Shown piece by piece: positions 7,676 through 14,262 of a stretch of DNA of 23,861 bases. The stretch spans positions 1 to 23,861 of the IMG/VR virus record IMGVR_UViG_3300030098_003709, one strand, 5' to 3'. Position 1 is the stretch's first letter, and each line of letters starts with the position of its first letter. Under the pieces are notes generated by a model. The model was not told the DNA's origin and did not search any database. It was given only the letters and a program-made list of their open reading frames with translations. A program made the translations under genes and the position numbers. This DNA comes from a virus.

Positions 7676-9076
7676 CTAAAAACTATTCATTCCTTTTGTT
7701 GATAAAGCTTGATAACCTGCTGGACAATCATATTCAAAAGTTCCACCAGATGCTGTTGGTCCTGTACCTGCGCTACTTATAGCCGTCGTAGCAAAAAATC
7801 CGTTTCCAAAATTAAATTGCATTGTTGCTTTGTTTGAATTTTCTACACAACACCCTGTAGCATGAACTGGTTCACCACTATTAACATATTGTGTTCCACT
7901 AGATATTGTTCCAGCCGATAAAAGACTTCCGGTTTGAGAAGCTCCAGAAGTAGGATCGCCTGAGTTTAAATAAGTTCCATTAACATGAGCATAAAAAGCT
8001 TGATTGTCCATATCTAAAGCTAAACCAACAACATCAGAAGATGCCATTGTAACTGTAGATGTCCAATTACCACCACCGCTTTTTGCTTGAACTGCATAAT
8101 ATCCATTAGAACTATTTCTATTAATCATAATACCGTTTGCAGCACTATCATCCCAAAATTGGGCGGAGTTATTATCTAATATACTAGTATATCCTATTCC
8201 AAAAGCCATACCAGTTTCACTTGACGTATAAGGTTTGCATTCCCAGTAATATTTACCTTTTGTAACTCCTAAATTAGTTATTGGATAAACATAAGTCCCG
8301 GAAGAACTACCTGTGTTACTAACAGTTGTACCTCCATTTTGTAAATAATCTTGAGTTAAAGTTCCAGCTCTGTCTCTTGTTTGAGACAAAAAGGTAGCAA
8401 AATTTTCTGAAGGTGTATCAGATGTTTTAGTTGGTGTCCCAACAGTAGACCATGTATTACCATTTCCAGAACTATCTGTTCCAAGAGCAGCATTATTTTC
8501 AAATTTTAAAAATACTCCATTAGTACCATAGCTTACGCTTGGGGTTCCTTTCGGTTTCCAAATCCCTGTTGTTGAATCAAATTCTCCAAATGAAGTTGCG
8601 TCATAAGCATAACCATCACAATAATGAAAATGTGCAAAATTCATATCAGAATAATTACTATCATATCTTCCTATTCTTAAAGTTGCTGAAGCAATGTTGC
8701 CTGAATAAGTAGAATCTTGGGCTGGGTAATTTAAAGAATCATAATCATCAGAAGTAAGTGCTACACCATTAACATAAACAACGAATCTATCTGAATTAGT
8801 GGCTTGTGCTGTGTCACTTTTTACAACTATATTATACCAACATGCAGGGTCTCTTAATCTCCATTTAGCTTCTAAATCTTCTACATAACTTCCTGAAGCA
8901 AGATTTCTTAATTTAAATTGTGGATTAGCATAAACATTAAACCTATTACTTGTATCAGTATAAAAATCAAAAATACCACCATCACCTGTATATTTATTCA
9001 TTTTAACCCAAAGTGATACTGTCCATTTTTTGTTGTTTGCACCTGAATTTGTTCTTTGTAATGAGCTACTTGCCAT
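7676..9076 (-). CDS. Cassette protein B3: LamG-like plus SPRY-like lectin-fold fibre protein (466 aa)
   Basis: Second gene of cassette 3 and the longest B copy. The LamG-like half contains WTVSLWVKMNKY, WYNIVVKSDTAQ, DRFVVYVNGVAL and CDGYAYDATSFGEFDSTTGIW. The SPRY-like half contains KYYWECKPYTSSETGMAFGI, VVGLALDMDNQAFYAHVNG and FNFGNGFFATT. The C-terminus is shortened (GYQALSTKGMNSF) relative to B1 and B2. The start has only a weak AGGAT upstream and sits 9 bases after C3. It is closest to B2 through the middle of the protein. Glycan-binding or adhesion is inferred from the tandem jelly-roll architecture; no catalytic motif is apparent. Confidence 0.76.
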   Translation of the reverse strand: MASSSLQRTNSGANNKKWTVSLWVKMNKYTGDGGIFDFYTDTSNRFNVYANPQFKLRNLASGSYVEDLEAKWRLRDPACWYNIVVKSDTAQATNSDRFVVYVNGVALTSDDYDSLNYPAQDSTYSGNIASATLRIGRYDSNYSDMNFAHFHYCDGYAYDATSFGEFDSTTGIWKPKGTPSVSYGTNGVFLKFENNAALGTDSSGNGNTWSTVGTPTKTSDTPSENFATFLSQTRDRAGTLTQDYLQNGGTTVSNTGSSSGTYVYPITNLGVTKGKYYWECKPYTSSETGMAFGIGYTSILDNNSAQFWDDSAANGIMINRNSSNGYYAVQAKSGGGNWTSTVTMASSDVVGLALDMDNQAFYAHVNGTYLNSGDPTSGASQTGSLLSAGTISSGTQYVNSGEPVHATGCCVENSNKATMQFNFGNGFFATTAISSAGTGPTASGGTFEYDCPAGYQALSTKGMNSF

Positions 9077-9085
9077 AATTTTATC

Positions 9086-9907
9086 CTAGTTTAGTTGTAC
9101 TCCTGCTCCTATTCCATGTGAGACTATAATACTAAATGCTCTGTCTGCTGTTTGTGCCTGAGCATCTGTTGCACGTAAAGTAAAGCTATACGTGGTTGTT
9201 TGGGTTGAACCAGTTTCCGTTCCAGATATTACACCAGTTCCACTATTAAGGGAAGCCCCTCCCGGTAAAGATCCTGATTGAACTGCATATGAAGTTGCAT
9301 CCGTTGCTGCAACTGTAAAATTTATTGTTCCTCCAGCATCAACAGTACCTAAACTTCCTGCTGATGTTGTCCAAGCAGGAGCGTCTGAAACTGTCAATAA
9401 AGCAGTTGAGCTTCTTACTGCATTACCGTCGTTATTTTCAATTCTTAAAAAATATGTTCCATCAGTTGCTAAAGTAAAATTAGCTACAAGAGTTGTATCG
9501 TTTGTAAAAGAAACTGAATCAGCAGAAGTAATAACTCCAGTAGAATTAATAGCTTCAACAATAGGAACAGATACAAAATTGGTACCTGATATTGTTATCG
9601 CTGTCTGTGTATTTTCAATTACAGTTGGAGTAATTGATGAAATGGTAGGTTTAGTTTCTCCAATAGTAACTGAACCACCTAAAGATACAGCACTTCCATT
9701 AATTGTAATTGCTGAGTTACTAAGTTTAGCATTTGCAATTGATCCAGCTAAGTTATCATTTGTAACTGAAGTGTTTGGTAAATTTACTGTTGCGTTTGTA
9801 GTAGTTAAAGTTGCACCTGAAGGTACAGTCATTGTATCGCCGGACTCACCAACTTGTAATGCTGTTCCTGACTGTGGTTTTATTTTATCTACTTCTATTG
9901 TACTCAT
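9086..9907 (-). CDS. Cassette protein C3: Ig-like (IPT/TIG plus putative Ig) fibre protein (273 aa)
   Basis: First gene of cassette 3 and first of the whole nine-gene array. Its N-terminus (SGTALQVGESGDTMTVPSGA followed by TLTTTNATVNLPNTSVTN) is almost the same as in C1 although C2 lies between them. The conserved linker, IPT/TIG-like domain (ITISGTNFVSVP, GTYFLRIENNDGNAVRS) and putative Ig domain (LPGGASLNSGTGVISGT, TLRATDAQAQTADR) follow in the usual order. It begins 1 base after the preceding gene's stop, in an A/T-only context with no Shine-Dalgarno, so expression probably depends on ribosomes arriving from upstream. Surface attachment or a fibre-stalk role is inferred from the domains. 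Confidence 0.75.
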   Translation of the reverse strand: MSTIEVDKIKPQSGTALQVGESGDTMTVPSGATLTTTNATVNLPNTSVTNDNLAGSIANAKLSNSAITINGSAVSLGGSVTIGETKPTISSITPTVIENTQTAITISGTNFVSVPIVEAINSTGVITSADSVSFTNDTTLVANFTLATDGTYFLRIENNDGNAVRSSTALLTVSDAPAWTTSAGSLGTVDAGGTINFTVAATDATSYAVQSGSLPGGASLNSGTGVISGTETGSTQTTTYSFTLRATDAQAQTADRAFSIIVSHGIGAGVQLN

Positions 9908-9908
9908 T

Positions 9909-10364
9909 TTATATTATTACTAAATTTCCTGTTACTGTTACCGTACCTGATACAGTTACTGGTCCAGCTAAAACTCCTGAATCAATTGTTTGTGTATCTG
10001 ATATCGTTGAATTGTGCGTGTTAATGTAAGATGTAGCTGTCATTGAAGCCGAAGGGGCTCTAGATGCAGGATAAGTACATAATACAGTTTTTGTTCCTGC
10101 AGCAAAGTCAACTAAGCTGTCTGAATTAGAAGAGGAGATTACGGTATCTCTTGAAAGTGTATCAGTAGCTGCGTCAGTTACTGTTCCAATACCGACTTCC
10201 CATTCAGAAGTACCATCGTTTGCTATCGCATAGAATGTATTATTACTGTTTCCGATACCAGTTACAAAAGTTTCGAAACCTGTTTCAGTTCCTGTTAAAC
10301 TAAATGTGCCTGTACCAGTCGTAGTACTAGTCTGTTTAACTCTATCGTTAAGTACAAAAGCCAT
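9909..10364 (-). CDS. Small virion/fibre-associated protein (151 aa)
   Basis: The N-terminus MAFVLNDRVKQTSTTTGTGT, followed by a WEVGIGTVTDAATDTLSRDT segment and AGTKTVLCTYPASRAP, matches a protein type that is very common among marine and environmental phage structural genes; I recognise the pattern but know of no proven function. The last 35 residues are a repetitive beta-helix-like tail (VLAGPVTVSGTVTVTGNLVI), similar to the short fibre tips or trimerisation segments of phage fibres. The gene sits just ahead of the adhesin cassettes and 18 bases after the 150-aa gene. AAGGAT lies about 11 bases upstream of the start. Likely a structural protein near the tail or fibre base. Confidence 0.65.
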   Translation of the reverse strand: MAFVLNDRVKQTSTTTGTGTFSLTGTETGFETFVTGIGNSNNTFYAIANDGTSEWEVGIGTVTDAATDTLSRDTVISSSNSDSLVDFAAGTKTVLCTYPASRAPSASMTATSYINTHNSTISDTQTIDSGVLAGPVTVSGTVTVTGNLVII

Positions 10365-10382
10365 CTCTATTTATCCTTACTG

Positions 10383-10835
10383 TTACGCGTCGCCAATTCT
10401 TAGAATTGCGTTTGATGAATCATTAGTAGGGAACTGAATAACAAAATCGCCATTCGTTGCCGTCTTATTTCCACCAAAATCTAACACCATAACTAATTCG
10501 TTACCACCGCCAGTAGTTTTGTAAATAGCAGCTCCTGCAGCAGTTAAAGTAACAGAAGAGAAAGTTAAATCAGAAAAATCTATAAACGCGATATTTGATG
10601 AAACTGATACTCCACTGTTTGTCAATGCATTACCGCCGGCAGTGTAGCTTGTTCCAGAAGAACTAACTTCACCATTTCCTGTGCCTGCTAAATAAACAGT
10701 TGACGCTGTGCTGTAAGAAGAGATGCTAGTGTACAAAGCAAGTTTAAAAGAGTTTCCACCATTACCAGCTGTGTCAAAATTAAAAGTTCCTTTTAACAGT
10801 CCAGTTTTAAACGAGTCAGGTACTATGTTTGCCAT
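10383..10835 (-). CDS. Conserved phage structural protein, fibre/decoration type (150 aa)
   Basis: The protein opens MANIVPDSFKTGLLKGTFNF and has the strands FKLALYTS, GEVSSSGTSYTAGGNALTN, FIDFSDLTFSSVTLTAAGAA and a conserved end NGDFVIQFPTNDSSNAILRI. This is a widespread small protein in marine phage late operons, usually annotated only as a virion structural protein. The sequence looks like one compact beta sandwich with no membrane segment. A good AGGAG site followed by ATAAAAT precedes the ATG, in the same style as the capsid-gene sites. The function is unknown; position suggests the tail or the virion surface. Confidence 0.65.
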   Translation of the reverse strand: MANIVPDSFKTGLLKGTFNFDTAGNGGNSFKLALYTSISSYSTASTVYLAGTGNGEVSSSGTSYTAGGNALTNSGVSVSSNIAFIDFSDLTFSSVTLTAAGAAIYKTTGGGNELVMVLDFGGNKTATNGDFVIQFPTNDSSNAILRIGDA

Positions 10836-10849
10836 ATTTTATCTCCTAT

Positions 10850-11533
10850 TTATTGTGATGGATTAATTGACTTGAGAGGTGTTCGAATAACGCCATCTTC
10901 ATATTCGCCTCTGCGTCTACGACCTTGTTGTTCAATCGCGTACGTTTCTAAAGCTTGATTGTAAGCCTGAGTATAGTATTGTACCATATCCTGTGGCCCT
11001 TTCAAGTACCCATATGCTTCTACAAGAGTCGCATACAAAAGTAAATCCTGATATTTATTGGATAAATACGTTCCACTACCGCTTACTGAAGAATCAGTTA
11101 AGCTAGTAGGTTGTTTAATATAAGCCATTGTAATCTCATATGTTCCATTTGGAGTAGGAGCAACTACCCAATAGCTAGAGTCCCAATTAGCATAATATTT
11201 AGGAACTCCATCAGCTGTTCCCGGCGTATTATAATATTCTGCCATAAAACTAGTATCTCTTTGTTCTAAAAATTTCTGTTTATTACCATCTGTAGAATCT
11301 TTTACTTGTACATATCTAATAATTCTTAAATCGGATGGAATAGTCACATATCTATTACCATTAACTGTATTAGATGTTGCATAATATCTATCTGCATCTG
11401 AATCCACAGATCTATATATTTTATTTTCTGCATTTATAATTAAATTATTTAATACAGATGTTGAAAAAACTGAACTATCTACTTCTGTGTAGCTTTTAAT
11501 ATCGTCTTGTAAATTTGTTAAAGTATATGCCAT
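10850..11533 (-). CDS. Adaptor / head-tail connector-like protein (227 aa)
   Basis: A helical N-terminus (LTNLQDDIKSY, LNNLIINAENKIYRSV) is followed by a beta middle (RYVTIPSDLRIIRYVQV, PKYYANWDSSYWVVAPTP, YEITMAYIKQP) and C-terminal helices (YQDLLLYATLVEAYGYLKGP, MVQYYTQAYNQALETYA). This arrangement matches the SU10-type adaptor family, whose ring sits under the portal and joins it to the tail. The last residues are a very basic RRRR patch followed by a short tail. The start overlaps no gene, but the ATG sits in TAATG with the stop of the 275-aa gene, implying coupled synthesis. The 250-aa protein encoded just upstream appears to be a distant relative. Family assignment is from pattern memory and is fairly confident. 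Confidence 0.72.
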   Translation of the reverse strand: MAYTLTNLQDDIKSYTEVDSSVFSTSVLNNLIINAENKIYRSVDSDADRYYATSNTVNGNRYVTIPSDLRIIRYVQVKDSTDGNKQKFLEQRDTSFMAEYYNTPGTADGVPKYYANWDSSYWVVAPTPNGTYEITMAYIKQPTSLTDSSVSGSGTYLSNKYQDLLLYATLVEAYGYLKGPQDMVQYYTQAYNQALETYAIEQQGRRRRGEYEDGVIRTPLKSINPSQ

Positions 11534-12360
11534 TATGTTAACGTTCTTGTGTTACTTACAGGTCCTGCAAAAACAGGATAGCTTCCACCGCTAGTAGTTG
11601 AACTTGCAGCGTTTGGAACTGTAAAAGTATATTTATCACTAAAATTTTCTAATACTCCCATTTGATTATATCTTTGTTGAGTTATAGGAGTAATTGCTCT
11701 TCCACCATAAACTGTAGTTCCAGAACTAAAAGCTTGAGCAGAAGTTGTTGCCGGACTTACTCCAAAAAATTGAGCAGAAGTTCCTCTTGTTAAACCAGTT
11801 AAAGCTCCTCCAGCTATTCCTGTATATTTAATAACTTCATAATAATATAATAAACTATTATCAACTGCATCTGGATTAGAGTCAGGTTGAATTTCTTTTA
11901 TAAAAATATATCCAGAAGTTGGAAAATCAGAAGTATCTGCTAAAGGAACAGTTGTTGCATTTGCAGTAAGAGCTCCATTTAAAGTAGTTTCTAAATTAAA
12001 AACATTTCTGTCTAATCCACCAATAGATGGAACATTAACATTACTAAATCTTACAATGTCATTTGCTGAATAACCATGAGATGGTTGAAATACTGTTATA
12101 GTAGTTGTACCTGCAGTTGAAAAAGGATTTGGTGGCATTTGAGTTGCGGTATTAAATTCTGTTCTGTCAGGTCTTGGGTTTAATAAAGCTTGAGGATCTG
12201 CATGATGGTAAGGTGGTTGTAGTTGAGGTTGTTTAGGTTCATATTCAGAAGTATGAACTAAAGCTCCTGTCCATTCTTTTACCATTTCATTATATGGAAA
12301 TTGCATTCCTGATCTATCAGAAATTGCTTTTGACCATCTGCCTTTTGACCATGTTCCCAT
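11533..12360 (-). CDS. Conserved connector/tail-associated structural protein (275 aa)
   Basis: The first 50 residues (GTWSKGRWSKAISDRSGMQF, then PYNEMVKEWTGALVHTSEYE and PKQPQL) match a conserved marine phage N-terminal motif. In relatives I recall, a form with CDRCG and VCxxC looks like a zinc knuckle; here those positions are Ser, Ser, His and Ser, so no metal site is likely. Residues about 85-115 contain FQPSHGYSANDIVRFSNV and about 125-190 a beta module (TVPLADTSDFPTSGYIFIKE, YYEVIKYTGI, LTGLTRGTS) found in many phage structural proteins. It overlaps both neighbours as TAATG and lies between two adaptor-like proteins, so a place in the neck or tail hub is inferred. Confidence 0.65.
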   Translation of the reverse strand: MGTWSKGRWSKAISDRSGMQFPYNEMVKEWTGALVHTSEYEPKQPQLQPPYHHADPQALLNPRPDRTEFNTATQMPPNPFSTAGTTTITVFQPSHGYSANDIVRFSNVNVPSIGGLDRNVFNLETTLNGALTANATTVPLADTSDFPTSGYIFIKEIQPDSNPDAVDNSLLYYYEVIKYTGIAGGALTGLTRGTSAQFFGVSPATTSAQAFSSGTTVYGGRAITPITQQRYNQMGVLENFSDKYTFTVPNAASSTTSGGSYPVFAGPVSNTRTLT

Positions 12361-13112
12361 TATACTCCGTCTCCATAAAATGTTTGTGGTGTTATGTAAG
12401 TAGATGATCGTGAACCATCTGCTGCTACTGCTCTAGCCATTTCATCTTCATAAATTAATTTATTTGCTTGAGCTGTATCTGGTGAATATTTTAAACTTAA
12501 GTAGTAAGCTAAACCTGAACACATAGGTGGAATAAAGCCATGGATAACATCAGCATTTAATGTGTATGCTCCTGCATCTTCTATTTTAGCAACATAATAA
12601 AACTTTAAATGATAATTTGCTCCTGAAAAAGAAGAGCTTGGTGTTTGATATAAATATACACTAGGTGATGCAGTTACTGCTCCAGCAGCATTTCTTACAT
12701 ATCTAGTTTTATCTACCCAATATTGGGAAGGCGTTCCTTTTGATAATTTATTAGCTAAAGCTGCGTATGCTGATCTATCTATTTTTGATAAAGTTGTATC
12801 TACCGGAGCTGTCGCTGTTGTATTATTTCTAACATATGCTTCTAATACATCACTAATATCTGTTGGAAAATTAGTGTTATCATTAGCATAAGTATATTGT
12901 GCTTGCCCTTCAACTAAAGGAACAGTAGCTAATTTAATCTTCCAAAGATTAACTCCTCTGTTGTTCCATTCAGTCAAAAGAATATTTAAAGAACGTCTAG
13001 CGCTTTTTAATTGATATCCTGTTCTATTACCACGCATTCCCGTTCTTTCGAATGCTTCTTCGACTATTTCGTCGATTGGTAAATCGAACGCTGTAGTTCC
13101 TGACGTAGGCAT
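12360..13112 (-). CDS. Adaptor-like / tail connector protein (250 aa)
   Basis: N-terminal helices (IDEIVEEAFERTGM, TGYQLKSARRSLNILLTEWN) and the phrase NNRGVNLWKIKL are typical of a marine phage connector family. A beta middle follows (GQAQYTYAND, PTDISDVLEAYVRN, TPSQYWVDKTRY, VYLYQTPSSSF, YHLKFYYVAKIEDAG), then terminal helices (MCSGLAYYLSLKYSP, ANKLIYEDEMARAVAADG). The strand and helix order parallels the 227-aa adaptor, including a G-x-P-x-x-Y segment and the C-terminal helical hairpin, so the two look like old paralogs. AAGGAG with a 6-base spacer precedes the ATG. Its stop overlaps the next start (TAATG). Inferred role: a ring in the portal-tail connector. Confidence 0.68.
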   Translation of the reverse strand: MPTSGTTAFDLPIDEIVEEAFERTGMRGNRTGYQLKSARRSLNILLTEWNNRGVNLWKIKLATVPLVEGQAQYTYANDNTNFPTDISDVLEAYVRNNTTATAPVDTTLSKIDRSAYAALANKLSKGTPSQYWVDKTRYVRNAAGAVTASPSVYLYQTPSSSFSGANYHLKFYYVAKIEDAGAYTLNADVIHGFIPPMCSGLAYYLSLKYSPDTAQANKLIYEDEMARAVAADGSRSSTYITPQTFYGDGV

Positions 13113-13120
13113 TTTACTCC

Positions 13121-13393
13121 TTACTTATCTAAAATAATAGTAGCAGTAGCATTTGTTAATGCTGATACTGTCATGCCACCTTTAAAATAGATTCCGTTTT
13201 GTGGAATATTTAAACTAAAAATATCCCCAGCAGGTACGTCTGCTTGAAATTGTGTTACAGAGTCCCCGTCTTGTAGTTGAACTGAACCTGCTGAACCATC
13301 TGAAGCTAAAATTATTCCTCTTAGTCTTGTTGGTCCTGCAAAGACACTTCCTGTTGCCGTCATTCGAACTGATTTTACATCTGTTGGTCTCAT
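13121..13393 (-). CDS. Small beta-rich virion protein (90 aa), paralog of the next gene upstream
   Basis: A short protein composed of predicted strands with no charged or membrane regions. It aligns over most of its length with the 105-aa product encoded immediately upstream: GPTRLRGIILASDGSAGSVQ against GPCRITYIQANGSAADCTVK, followed in both by L-x-DG-x-S, then F-Q-A, P-x-x-GI-x-F and a final TI/TII strand. The ATG overlaps the stop of that gene (TAATG), so the two are probably made in fixed proportion. I do not recognise a named family; small trimeric or ring-forming decoration proteins fit the size and composition. Confidence 0.62.
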   Translation of the reverse strand: MRPTDVKSVRMTATGSVFAGPTRLRGIILASDGSAGSVQLQDGDSVTQFQADVPAGDIFSLNIPQNGIYFKGGMTVSALTNATATIILDK

Positions 13394-13710
13394 TATCCTG
13401 TGTATCCTATAGTTACTGAATCAGTAGTATCCAAATCTAAATAAACTCCTGTAATAAATCTTATACCACTTCCTGGTACAAAAATATCTAACCCTTCACT
13501 TCCAAATTTAGCTTGAAATGTTGGATTACCTGCTGCTGAAGTTCCATCATAAAGTTTTACAGTACAATCTGCTGCACTGCCATTAGCTTGTATATATGTA
13601 ATTCTGCAGGGTCCAATGTCTGTTGTGCCTCCAGTAATTCTTTTAAAATTTCCGTCAGCTGTTAGAGTTGTAAACCCCTGATCACTTGAAAAAGATCCTC
13701 CGCCTGCCAT
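13393..13710 (-). CDS. Small beta-rich virion protein (105 aa)
   Basis: The N-terminus MAGGGSFSSDQGFTTLTADG is followed by a compact beta domain (GPCRITYIQANGSAADCTVK, LYDGTSAAG, FQAKFGSEGLDIFVPGSGIR, then FITGVYLDLDTTDSVTI). The domain resembles the whole 90-aa protein encoded next, so this looks like the longer member of a tandem pair, carrying about 25 extra N-terminal residues. An AAGGAG site lies just before the ATG and directly follows the 3' side of the UUCG hairpin. The function is unknown; its place between the decoration-type gene and the connector genes suggests a virion component. Confidence 0.62.
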   Translation of the reverse strand: MAGGGSFSSDQGFTTLTADGNFKRITGGTTDIGPCRITYIQANGSAADCTVKLYDGTSAAGNPTFQAKFGSEGLDIFVPGSGIRFITGVYLDLDTTDSVTIGYTG

Positions 13711-13727
13711 TATTGCTCCTTAATAAT

Positions 13728-13747
13728 GGAGCTCCCGAAGGAGCTCC
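13728..13747 (-). terminator. UUCG-loop hairpin, probable terminator or attenuator
   Basis: On the transcribed strand an 8-bp stem GGAGCTCC closes a TTCG loop, giving the C(UUCG)G tetraloop that is exceptionally stable in RNA. It is followed by ATTATTAAGG rather than a long U run. It lies 8 bases after the stop of the 130-aa gene, so it probably stops some transcripts or protects their 3' ends, lowering expression of the genes that follow. Confidence 0.65.
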
Positions 13748-13755
13748 AATTAAAA

Positions 13756-14148
13756 TTATGCGAAGATTCCTTGTACATTAAGAACTGCCCATTTAGTTCC
13801 ACCTTCTAAACTTCCAATAGTGATAAAATCACCAACTTTAGAAGTTGCTTTAGTGTTTGCTAAAACAGCATTGTTCGCTCCAGCGTAACGAATTACTTCT
13901 GCACCATTACATGCAAAGTTAATTCCATTAGTGCTATCAGCACCAGTATTTACAAATGTAAATACTCTGCCTTCTGTAATCGCAGGTAATGTAAAAGTTA
14001 CATCGCCAGATTTTGACGTGAACGTTTTTCCACTGTCTGCGTTAGCAACTGTGTATGCAGCTGATTTTTCTTCTAGATTGTATCCAGTTAAACCTGCTTC
14101 GTTAAATTTACCTTGCAGAACTGGTCCTCTAAATAGTGTTTGTGCCAT
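13756..14148 (-). CDS. Head decoration / virion surface-type protein (130 aa)
   Basis: It starts MAQTLFRGPVLQGKFNEAGL and then forms a beta-rich domain (YTVANADSGKTFTSKSGDVT, FTLPAITEGRVFTFVNTG) ending GDFITIGSLEGGTKWAVLNV. The phrase FTLP-x-x-x-x-G-x-x-(F/Y)-x-(F/V) with a C-terminal W-x-V is a recurrent capsid decoration or fibre-domain pattern in marine phages. The gene is singled out by its surroundings: a 158-base leader with a sigma70-like promoter, a strong AGGAGG site, and a hairpin terminator right behind it. This suggests a separately boosted, abundant virion protein. Decoration of the capsid is my preferred reading; a short fibre is possible. Confidence 0.65.
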   Translation of the reverse strand: MAQTLFRGPVLQGKFNEAGLTGYNLEEKSAAYTVANADSGKTFTSKSGDVTFTLPAITEGRVFTFVNTGADSTNGINFACNGAEVIRYAGANNAVLANTKATSKVGDFITIGSLEGGTKWAVLNVQGIFA

Positions 14149-14172
14149 GTTGTTATCCTCCTAGTTATTTGC

Positions 14173-14213
14173 GAATACTGTCTCTAGGCCGTCGACTATA
14201 CTCGTCAGTATTC
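14173..14213 (-). repeat. 8-bp inverted repeat in the decoration-gene leader
   Basis: GAATACTG and CAGTATTC form a perfect 8-bp inverted repeat separated by 25 bases, which include the palindrome GTCGAC. It lies downstream of the predicted promoter and upstream of the AGGAGG site, so the leader RNA could fold into a hairpin, or the repeat could be a protein operator. The significance is not established. Confidence 0.45.
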
Positions 14214-14233
14214 TTTTATTGTATAGTGCTTTA

Positions 14234-14262
14234 AATATACTCTTATTTTTAGTAGAGCGCAA
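14234..14262 (-). promoter_or_regulatory. Predicted sigma70-like promoter (TTGCGC, 17-base spacer, TATATT)
   Basis: Reading the minus strand, TTGCGC (14262-14257) and TATATT (14239-14234) are separated by exactly 17 bases. Each hexamer matches the sigma70 consensus at four or more positions. It falls in the longest non-coding stretch of the window (14149-14306), about 85 bases ahead of the 130-aa decoration-type gene, with a start point predicted near 14227. In A+T-rich DNA such matches can arise by chance, so the position is the main support. Confidence 0.5.

Larger units (their letters stand above)
146..9907 (-). repeat. Tandem triplication of a three-gene C-B-A adhesin cassette
   Basis: Three consecutive cassettes have the same gene order, orientation and size classes (C about 270 aa, B about 460 aa, A about 345 aa): cassette 3 at 6630-9907, cassette 2 at 3442-6627 and cassette 1 at 146-3439. 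Homology is clear at protein level. At DNA level, aligned C genes differ mostly at third codon positions, so the duplications are old and the copies have been kept under protein-level selection. No leftover cassette fragment, transposase or flanking terminal repeat is visible. Confidence 0.85.

Noticed and set aside
146-9907. Diversity-generating retroelement acting on the fibre genes
   Set aside because: No reverse transcriptase or template repeat is in the window, and the differences between copies are spread along the genes rather than at adenine positions of one variable end.
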